Part shown: piece after piece, positions 26,983 through 32,157 of the stretch
How the letters are laid out: every line of letters begins with the position of its first letter
Position numbering within the stretch: position 1 is the stretch's first letter
The notes under the pieces: generated by a model
Told to the model about the DNA's origin: nothing
Databases searched by the model: none
The model's input: only the letters and a program-made list of their open reading frames with translations
Assembly: GCA_029263015.1 (NCBI GenBank)
Contig: JAJCYI010000229.1
Span: 1-32,157, forward strand
Direction: 5' to 3'
Length of the DNA: 32,157 nt
DNA from: Saprospiraceae bacterium
Lineage (GTDB): Bacteria > Bacteroidota > Bacteroidia > Chitinophagales > Saprospiraceae
Translations under genes and position numbers: made by a program

Positions 26983-27003
26983 GGTCAGGTGTAACTAACT
27001 GAT

Positions 27004-27240
27004 GTTGATGTTTTGCAAAGATGTTAGATGTGGTTTCTGCTGCGTTGTACCCTCCTCGTTGAAACGAGGGGTTTCAAGATGTTGGATGTAACCAGTTTTC
27101 AAAAAACCACTTGTCGTGTAAACACTTTATTGGAACAACCGCCCCGCCCTTGAACATTACAACCGCTGAACAGGACTCTCATTTAACATTTTGCACCCCC
27201 CGTTTCAACGGGGGGCAAGAAACGATCGGGGCACATCTAT
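27004..27240. repeat. REP-containing unit A, left of the transposase
   Basis: The unit starts with a 39-base segment (27004-27042) that matches 27817-27855 at 36 positions. It holds two palindromes in opposite orientation: CCTCGTTGAAACGAGG (27054-27069) and C6-GTTTCAAC-G6 (27196-27215). They share the core CGTTTCAACG read on opposite strands. Bases between the palindromes have diverged from unit B but keep short matches. The right end that unit B has is missing here, replaced by the end of the transposase gene. Confidence 0.75.
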
Positions 27241-27246
27241 GAAACT

Positions 27247-27684
27247 TTACCCCAGATAGCGAACCATTCCATACCGCACCATAAATTCCTCGCACTCTTT
27301 TTTGAATGTCTTCTTCCCATGATGTTCTTCTTGGATTTTGATGTATTCTCTGACAGATGCCACATGCGACTGGCTGACAGACACCGCATAGTAATCATCA
27401 GCCCAATCAAAATACTTATCAAATAGGTTGGTTTTATTCGCCCAACTTGAGCTTTCCCCTTTTAGTAGCTTCATGATCTGTGCAATATTCTGGTCACAGG
27501 CCATTGATATTAGACAATGTACATGATCGCTAGCTCCGTTGATAAAATCAAGGTAAATCTTTTTCCCTTTGGCGTTCGCCTTAATGTGTTTGAATAATTC
27601 AATGCGCTTGTTTTTGTTTTCCATGAAGGGGACCCTCTTTTTTGTAGCCCAGACTGCATGTATCCAAATGCGTACTTGTGCCAT
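27247..27684 (-). CDS. REP-associated tyrosine transposase (IS200-like, Y1 HUH family)
   Basis: A 145-residue Y1 single-strand transposase. The HUH motif is His54-Val-His56 (ASDHVHCLISM) and the nucleophile is Tyr114 in VREYIKIQEEHHGKKTF, with the typical EHH following. Length matches IS200/IS605-type TnpA and RAYT proteins. No accessory tnpB is nearby. The gene lies between two diverged copies of a unit holding GTTTCAAC-core palindromes, so it is more likely a domesticated REP-mobilising RAYT than a free insertion sequence. The C-terminus (MVRYGMVRYLG) is short but not clearly truncated. Confidence 0.88.
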   Translation of the reverse strand: MAQVRIWIHAVWATKKRVPFMENKNKRIELFKHIKANAKGKKIYLDFINGASDHVHCLISMACDQNIAQIMKLLKGESSSWANKTNLFDKYFDWADDYYAVSVSQSHVASVREYIKIQEEHHGKKTFKKECEEFMVRYGMVRYLG

Positions 27685-27719
27685 GGTTTTTTGATTTTAG
27701 GTTAAAAAAAATAGTTGGT

Positions 27720-27727
27720 CAAATATA
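27720..27727 (-). promoter_or_regulatory. Candidate -7 box of the transposase gene
   Basis: On the - strand TATATTTG matches TAnnTTTG exactly, 36 bases before the start codon, giving a leader of about 25-30 bases. A TTG lies 15 bases further upstream, closer than the usual spacing. Confidence 0.45.
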
Positions 27728-27816
27728 GTGCTTTCCTTACTTCAAGAAGTGTTTAGAGTGACATTCTGATGTAGACCATCATCAATTTGGAACCCTGCTT
27801 TTCTATAACCAATAAT

Positions 27817-28066
27817 GTTGATGATCTGCAAAGATGTTAGATGTGGTTTCTGTTGTCCTCCTCGTTGAAACGAGGGGTTACAAGATGTTAAATGTATTCA
27901 GTTTTCTAAAAATCACTTGTCAGTTACTCAATTTTTTTTTGTCACCTGCCCTGCCCCTTATTGCTATAAAACCCAAAGACAGCTCTCATCTATCATCTTG
28001 TAACCCCCCGTTTCAACGGGGGGAAAGCACCAGGCACACCCACATCCAACATCTTTGCAACACATC
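27817..28066. repeat. REP-containing unit B with inverted ends, right of the transposase
   Basis: A unit of about 250 bp. Its left end (27820-27846) and right end (28040-28066) are near-perfect reverse complements built on GCAAAGATGTTAGATGTGG. Inside are two palindromes in opposite orientation, CCTCGTTGAAACGAGG at 27860-27875 and C6-GTTTCAAC-G6 at 28004-28023, each next to TTGTAAC/GTTACAA and ACATC/GATGT words. Unit A to the left of the transposase is a diverged direct copy. The arrangement of two inverted REPs corresponds to a BIME. Confidence 0.75.
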
Positions 28067-28097
28067 ACATCTATCCAATATTACCCTCAGGCACATC

Positions 28098-28117
28098 CCC
28101 CTCGTTGAAACGGGAGG
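28098..28117. repeat. Single REP palindrome near the S10 peptidase stop
   Basis: A fifth copy of the palindrome, CCCCTCGTTGAAACGGGAGG, with one mismatch in the stem, lies 18 bases from the S10 gene stop codon and may protect that mRNA end. It has the same CGTTGAAACG core as the copies around the transposase. Confidence 0.65.
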
Positions 28118-28134
28118 CGAGATGGTAGACACCT

Positions 28135-29637
28135 TTATTCCCCCAAATAAAATCCCCGCACATCCCCTGCCATCTTAATCAAGGAAGGCTTTCGGATATA
28201 CATCATATGCCCCGATTCATAATATTTCATCGTAATATTCTTTTTTAAATCATCCTGTAAAAACAGGTGGTCGAGTGTGTATTGAGTCGCAAAATAAGGT
28301 GTCGCCAAGTCGTAATAGCCATTGCAAATGAGCACCTTTAAATAGGGGTTTTTATGCATCGCTTGGCGCAGGGTCTCCGACACGTTCAGGTATTGGTTTT
28401 GCACATTATCATAATTCCAGGGGCGGGCTCGGCCGGTCAGTATTTCATAGGGAATATCATTTTTGTATTTCAGGGAGCGCCGGATGTGGTCGTTGACGGC
28501 CATCGTGTATGGGCCATAAATAGCCTTGTTGTAACTGGGGTCAAATTCATACCGCTCCCTTGTTCCATCATAATCTACTGCTGTGAAACGACTGTCCAAA
28601 CGGCCAACTGTCAAGCCCTCGTCCCGGCGCAATTCTTTCACAAATCGGTGGATGACGGGGCGCAGATTTGCCTGCAAAATGTATTCTTTTGAAACCCCGA
28701 TGTATTCCGACAGCTTTTCTGCAATCCGATCTTTTTCTTTCTCAGAAAGTCGGTCGCCTTTGGTGAGGGCGAGGGTGTAATCGCCGAGTGCAAAATCCTC
28801 CACTTCCCGCAAAAGGTTTTGCAAATTATCATAAGCCGGATCCAATTGTTTGTGGTACCAAGCTGTTGCAGCATAGGTCGGCAGGAAGAGCGGATAGGGC
28901 AAGTCGTTACCGATTTCAAAACGGGCTGTCTGGAAATTCGTGATCTGAGAAATCAGCACTAACCCATTGATATACAACCCATAACGATCTTGCAAATGGC
29001 CTGCAAGCCCACAAGCACGGGTGGTGCCATAGCTTTCGCCAGCCAGGTATTTGGGGGAATTCCATCGCTCGTAACGAGAGGTATATAGTCGGATAAATTC
29101 CCCCACTGACTCAACATCCTCCACAAAACCAAGAAATTCTTTTTTGTCTGTACTGTCTACTGGCCGGCTGAAGCCAGTCATTACGGGATCAATGAAAACG
29201 AGGTCGGTGTGTTCGAGCCAACTGTACTCATTGTCCACCACTTCATAAGGTGGAGTGGTGGCGCCACCCTCGTCGGTCATCACGATGCGTTTTGGGCCGA
29301 GGGCACCCATGTGCAGCCATACAGATGCCGAGCCTGGGCCACCATTGAACGCAAAAGTGATGGGGCGTTGAGAAGGTTCTTTTTCTCCATCTTTTGCATA
29401 AGCTATAAAAAATATTTTTGCACGGGGCTTACCTTCTTCTGTTTCCAAAAAGGTGTAACCTGTGGTCGCAGTGTAATTTATTTTATTCCCATTGGACAAT
29501 TGTAAGGTATGGTGGGTTATAGCGTGACCATATTTATACGCCATCATTATTTCATCGTCCAATGCTTTATTTTCTTGAGAAAAAATGGAGGAAAAGATAA
29601 GGATTGCGAGGAGGCTAAGGATTGCGAGTTTTTTCAT
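28135..29637 (-). CDS. S10-family serine carboxypeptidase, secreted
   Basis: A 500-residue alpha/beta-hydrolase peptidase with a signal peptide (about residues 1-20, ILSLLAILIFSSIFS). The catalytic triad is Ser202 (LAGESYGTT), Asp443 (NGYYDLATP) and His477 (YESGHMMY). The oxyanion-hole sequence FNGGPGSAS is at 97-104. It releases C-terminal amino acids from peptides, probably in the periplasm. Such bacterial S10 enzymes are common in Bacteroidota and Acidobacteria. It follows the TonB-like gene by 150 bp on the same strand, with an inverted repeat in the gap, so it may have its own promoter (TACCTTAG on the - strand around 29664 is a weak candidate). Confidence 0.9.
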   Translation of the reverse strand: MKKLAILSLLAILIFSSIFSQENKALDDEIMMAYKYGHAITHHTLQLSNGNKINYTATTGYTFLETEEGKPRAKIFFIAYAKDGEKEPSQRPITFAFNGGPGSASVWLHMGALGPKRIVMTDEGGATTPPYEVVDNEYSWLEHTDLVFIDPVMTGFSRPVDSTDKKEFLGFVEDVESVGEFIRLYTSRYERWNSPKYLAGESYGTTRACGLAGHLQDRYGLYINGLVLISQITNFQTARFEIGNDLPYPLFLPTYAATAWYHKQLDPAYDNLQNLLREVEDFALGDYTLALTKGDRLSEKEKDRIAEKLSEYIGVSKEYILQANLRPVIHRFVKELRRDEGLTVGRLDSRFTAVDYDGTRERYEFDPSYNKAIYGPYTMAVNDHIRRSLKYKNDIPYEILTGRARPWNYDNVQNQYLNVSETLRQAMHKNPYLKVLICNGYYDLATPYFATQYTLDHLFLQDDLKKNITMKYYESGHMMYIRKPSLIKMAGDVRGFYLGE

Positions 29638-29717
29638 TTCAGTTGAGTTTTTGTTTGCTCGCTAAGGTAGGATTATGGTTGTGATTGTTGATTTATGAGT
29701 GATGATTTTTTTTACTT

Positions 29718-29779
29718 CTCCGATCTGACCGCTGCATAGGCGATCCAATCGACTTCCAAAGTATCCGGTCGGATCGGAG
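29718..29779. repeat. Inverted repeat with 14-base arms between the TonB-like and S10 genes
   Basis: CTCCGATCTGACCG (29718-29731) pairs with CGGTCGGATCGGAG (29766-29779) with one T-G wobble; the 34-base loop contains GCGATCCAATCGAC. No U-tract follows on the - strand, on which both neighbouring genes lie, so it is not a simple terminator. It could be an mRNA-stabilising element or another small mobile palindrome. Confidence 0.6.
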
Positions 29780-29787
29780 TATCATAT

Positions 29788-30531
29788 TCAATCCAATTTA
29801 AACTTAACAGGCAGGTTATACTGCACCCGAACTTCCATGCCCCGCTGCTTGCCCGGAATCCAATCGGGCATCATTTTGACGACCCGCAGAGCTTCTTGTC
29901 CGCATCCTGCACCAATATCCCGCACTAATTCAGGTATGGAAACACTACCATCTTTTTCCACTATAAATCGGATGACGACCATTCCTTCCACACCATTTTC
30001 CCGAGCGATGGTTGGATAGTGGAGATGCCTGGCCAGAAACTTCATTAGTTCGGCATCTGAACATTTTTTCCTTTCTGTTCTAGAAATGCTCACATCGTAA
30101 CAGTCCCCGAACAACGGCATGTCTTCAGCAACGATCACACAAGTAAATTCTTCATTGACAATTTCCGGTTTTGGCGGCAGTCCCCCTGGCACGTATTCTT
30201 TGTTAGAATATACCAAATTCGGTTGTTCGGGAGGGGCTGGGTTTTCCATTTTTATTTCAGTGCTGACGAGGGAAGGCGCTTTTGATTCAACGATGATCTT
30301 ATTTTCAAGGGTAAGCTTGGGCAGAGATGGGAGTTCTTTTGCAGGTTCTTGGTAAGTACGGGTGATTTTCAGTTCAGCCGTCAGTGCCGTGTCATCAAAA
30401 GGGTCTTCATAAATGGGCCGTTCAGTTGTCCAGGAGAATGCGGCCAACATTAAACAAAGTGCGATTGCCAATCCAATTTTTAAATTAATGGAACGTAACC
30501 GCTCCAAACGGGAAATATCCAATTTTTTCAT
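29788..30531 (-). CDS. TonB-like protein with C-terminal energy-transducer domain
   Basis: A 247-residue protein: one N-terminal membrane helix (about residues 16-35, LKIGLAIALCLMLAAFSW), a Pro/Glu-rich periplasmic linker (about 50-120), and a TonB C-terminal domain (about 160-247) with the hallmark YPTIARENGVEGMVVIRFIVEKDG... and a final beta-strand VQYNLPVKFKLD. Such proteins link inner-membrane proton energy to outer-membrane TonB-dependent receptors, but no ExbB/ExbD or receptor gene is nearby, so the partner is unknown. The frame is open to an ATG at 30639, but MKKLDISRLERLR at 30531 is the likely start because the first 36 residues of the longer form lie over repeats and the divergent promoter region. 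Confidence 0.8.
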   Translation of the reverse strand: MKKLDISRLERLRSINLKIGLAIALCLMLAAFSWTTERPIYEDPFDDTALTAELKITRTYQEPAKELPSLPKLTLENKIIVESKAPSLVSTEIKMENPAPPEQPNLVYSNKEYVPGGLPPKPEIVNEEFTCVIVAEDMPLFGDCYDVSISRTERKKCSDAELMKFLARHLHYPTIARENGVEGMVVIRFIVEKDGSVSIPELVRDIGAGCGQEALRVVKMMPDWIPGKQRGMEVRVQYNLPVKFKLD

Positions 30532-30540
30532 AGCAAAAAA

Positions 30541-30694
30541 GTTTTGAGTTATTGAGTTGGACAGTTTTGAGATTAGTCTCAATATTTTAAACCAACAATT
30601 TAATAGATGAGGCGGTCTTTTTTTTGTGGTGTACGACAAAATGGTTTTCTACTTTTGCGCCCCTAAAATACCTCAGAAACTCAGAAACTCAAAA
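30541..30694. repeat. Divergent spacer with TTTTGAG and CTCAGAAA short repeats
   Basis: Bases 30541-30573 carry repeated words (TTTTGAG, TTATTGAG, TTTTGAGA), and 30672-30694 carry CTCAGAAA, CTCAGAAA, CTCAAAAC in tandem. Together they flank the M16 promoter. The words are related by complement (TTTTGAG and CTCAAAA), and a similar run occurs at 3392-3418 before the VTC gene. Confidence 0.5.
30623..30657 (+). promoter_or_regulatory. Promoter of the M16 peptidase gene
   Basis: TTTG (30623-30626) and TACTTTTG (30650-30657) match the Bacteroidota -33 and -7 boxes with a 23-base gap. Transcription would start near 30664, about 45 bases before the TTG start codon at 30708 and after the upstream ATG at 30624, which therefore cannot be used from this promoter. 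Confidence 0.65.
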
Positions 30695-30707
30695 CCCTTT
30701 CTATACA

Positions 30708-31970
30708 TTGATAAATTTTTCAAAATATAAACTGGACAATGGCCTGCGGGTCATTATTCACGAGGACAACAGCACGCCGATGGTGGCAGTGAATGTTTTG
30801 TACGATGTGGGCAGCAAGGATGAATCGCCAGACAAGACGGGGTTCGCCCATTTATTTGAGCACTTGATGTTCAGCGGCTCGGCAAACATTCCGGATTTTG
30901 ACGAACCGATCCAAGTGGCGGGCGGCGAGAACAATGCCTTCACCAATAGTGACATCACCAATTTTTACGACTTAATGCCTGCGGAAAACCTGGAAGTAGC
31001 CTTATGGCTCGAAAGCGACCGCATGAAGCAATTGAATTTCAGTGAAAAAGCATTGGACGTTCAGCGGAAAGTCGTCGTGGAGGAGTTTAAAGAAACCTGC
31101 CTCAATGAGCCTTACGGTGATGTTTGGCACCACCTTTCTGACCTTTCCTACAAAGTCCATCCTTATCAGTGGCCGACGATTGGCAAAGTGCCCAAACATG
31201 TGGAAGATGCAACTTTGGAAGATGTAAAATCTTTTTTCTACAAATATTACCGACCCAATAATGCCATTCTTGTGATAGCTGGAAATGTGAAAAAAGAAGA
31301 GGTGGCACAGCAAGTGGAAAAGTGGTTCGGTGACATTGAAACGGGTGAAGGGTATGAACGAAAGTTACCCTCTGAACCGCCTCAACAGGTTTTACAAGAA
31401 CGGTTGAACGTGGCCAAAGTGCCCGTAGATGCTCTTTATTTAGCCTTCCACGTGTGCTCACGGGCCGATAAAGATTTCCATGCGATGGACCTGTTGTCCG
31501 ACGTGCTGGGCAATGGCCCTTCTTCTCGCCTGTACCGCCGTTTGTTGAAAGAGCAGGAGCTATTTTCGAGTGTGGATTGCTATATCTCCGGCAGCATCGA
31601 ACCGGGATTGTTGATTTTGGAGGGGAAACCCTCGGAGGGAGTCTCGTTGGAAAAGGCGGAGGAAGCGTTGTGGCAGGAATTGGATTTCCTGAAAAACGAA
31701 TTGCTTCCTGCAAAGGAGTTACAGAAACTCAAAAACAAATCGGAATCGACCCTGGTATTTTCAGAGGTGAATATTTTGAACAAAGCCATCAATCTCGCTT
31801 TTTTTGAAGTGGTCGGCGATGCTGGGATGATAAACCAAGAGGCCAATAAATACCAGGAAGTCACAGTCGAAGCAATCCGACAAGTGGCCAAAGATATTTT
31901 CACAAAAGAAAATTGCTCAAAGTTGATTTATAAAGCGGGGGGAAATGGAGAATTGAAAATGGAGAATTGA
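30708..31970 (+). CDS. M16-family zinc metallopeptidase (insulinase/MPP-like), TTG start
   Basis: A 420-residue M16B peptidase half. The inverted zinc motif HxxEH is His48-Leu-Phe-Glu51-His52 (AHLFEHLMF), and the distal zinc-ligand Glu lies in KVVVEEFKE (about 125-129). A C-terminal M16_C domain follows (about 170-350). There is no signal peptide with this start. The TTG at 30708 gives MINFSKYKLDNGLRVIIHED, the normal family N-terminus; no ATG lies between it and 30624, and that upstream ATG falls inside the promoter. The last residues, GELKMEN, and the stop codon are encoded by a heptamer tandem repeat. M16 enzymes degrade or process peptides and often work in pairs; the partner may lie beyond the window. 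Confidence 0.88.
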   Translation: MINFSKYKLDNGLRVIIHEDNSTPMVAVNVLYDVGSKDESPDKTGFAHLFEHLMFSGSANIPDFDEPIQVAGGENNAFTNSDITNFYDLMPAENLEVALWLESDRMKQLNFSEKALDVQRKVVVEEFKETCLNEPYGDVWHHLSDLSYKVHPYQWPTIGKVPKHVEDATLEDVKSFFYKYYRPNNAILVIAGNVKKEEVAQQVEKWFGDIETGEGYERKLPSEPPQQVLQERLNVAKVPVDALYLAFHVCSRADKDFHAMDLLSDVLGNGPSSRLYRRLLKEQELFSSVDCYISGSIEPGLLILEGKPSEGVSLEKAEEALWQELDFLKNELLPAKELQKLKNKSESTLVFSEVNILNKAINLAFFEVVGDAGMINQEANKYQEVTVEAIRQVAKDIFTKENCSKLIYKAGGNGELKMEN

Positions 31971-32015
31971 GAATTGCTGGAAATCAATATTTTGAACAAC
32001 TTTCAATTCTCAATT
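31948..32015. repeat. GAGAATT heptamer repeat overlapping the M16 stop, with inverted copy
   Basis: Four tandem heptamers (GAGAATT, GAAAATG, GAGAATT, GAGAATT) cover 31948-31975, including the last codons and TGA of the M16 gene. The 12 bases AATTGAGAATTG (31965-31976) pair perfectly with CAATTCTCAATT (32004-32015) around a 27-base loop, giving a hairpin that may serve as the transcript end. The same heptamer family lies at 3301-3321. Confidence 0.8.
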
Positions 32016-32030
32016 TTGACGAAGCTCATT

Positions 32031-32068
32031 AAGTCGTACTAAGTGCGAGGTCCAAAAAGTCGTACTAA
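32031..32068. repeat. Direct repeat AAGTCGTACTAA, two copies
   Basis: The 12-mer AAGTCGTACTAA occurs at 32031-32042 and 32057-32068, 26 bases apart, just before the gene at the right edge. Tandem half-helix-phased copies of this kind could bind a regulator or be part of another dispersed repeat; nothing further can be shown. Confidence 0.55.
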
Positions 32069-32088
32069 CTTGTGTCATAAAAATACCA

Positions 32089-32157
32089 ATGGGAGTACCA
32101 CTTAATTTATCGCAAAAAAAGTTCATTGAAAAGCAAACGGAACTTGGGGCTGCTGCC
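32089..32157 (+). CDS. Start of an unidentified gene running off the right edge
   Basis: An ATG at 32089 opens a frame of 23 codons without a stop (MGVPLNLSQKKFIEKQTELG...) to the window end. It is the same strand as the M16 gene and about 120 bp after it. The sequence is too short to assign a family. The call rests on the open frame and spacing only. Confidence 0.4.
   Translation, partial: MGVPLNLSQKKFIEKQTELGAAA

Noticed and set aside
26917-27003. Cobalamin riboswitch before the B12-dependent mutase gene
   Set aside because: The 5' region is short, holds only a single 7-bp hairpin and no B12-box-like sequence was recognised.
27004-28066. A complete ordinary IS200/IS605 insertion sequence
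   Set aside because: The flanking units contain paired REP palindromes and a further REP lies outside; ordinary IS200 elements lack repeated units on both sides. Kept as a REP-RAYT locus.
30532-30639. Use of the ATG at 30639 as the start of the TonB-like protein
   Set aside because: The extra 36 residues cover simple repeats and the divergent promoter; MKKLDISRLERLR directly before the membrane helix is the normal layout.

Overview
This window comes from the chromosome of a member of the Bacteroidota, possibly the Saprospiria/Cytophagia side of the phylum, although the exact lineage cannot be fixed by eye. The evidence is promoter boxes of the TAnnTTTG type, the absence of Shine-Dalgarno sequences before the genes, RpoB/RpoC and EF-Tu of Bacteroidota type, and an accessory set (S10 and M14 peptidases, TonB-like protein, IS200-like REP transposase, DWNGT-type HAD hydrolase) typical of the phylum.

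Left end (1-4137, + strand): the tail of a probable DUF4956 membrane protein, a 999-residue CotH-type kinase fused to a parallel beta-helix, and a VTC-domain (polyphosphate polymerase-like) protein. The three look like one functional unit of unknown substrate.

Centre (18279 down to 4125, - strand): the classical translation/transcription cluster, read from a TATCTTTG promoter at 18272-18279: tRNA-Thr(UGU), tRNA-Tyr, tRNA-Gly, tRNA-Thr(GGU), tuf, tRNA-Trp, secE, nusG, rplK, rplA, rplJ, rplL, rpoB, rpoC. It ends at a strong UUCG-tetraloop terminator that overlaps the stop codon of the convergent VTC gene. Nearly every spacer in the cluster holds a hairpin or a short tandem repeat. Beyond the promoter lie hpf and a xerC-like recombinase gene, also on the - strand.

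Right part (20132-32157): an M14 carboxypeptidase-like gene with its own terminator; a 112-bp MITE-like element with 21-bp inverted ends and an 8-bp target duplication; an AT-rich block (HAD hydrolase, GrpB-family protein, seven-helix membrane protein of unknown role); a methylmalonyl-CoA mutase large subunit carrying an in-frame GC-rich palindromic insertion; a REP-associated tyrosine transposase between two diverged copies of a REP-containing unit; an S10 serine carboxypeptidase; a TonB-like protein; an M16 peptidase; and the first codons of one more gene.

The most unusual signal is in the DNA between and inside the genes. Four kinds of small repetitive element occur in 32 kb: heptamer tandem repeats of several word families placed in intercistronic spacers (including rpoB-rpoC, rplJ-rplL and the 3' end of the M16 gene), REP palindromes with their transposase, the MITE, and an intragenic palindrome. 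All calls rest on reading the sequence and on family knowledge; no searches were run.
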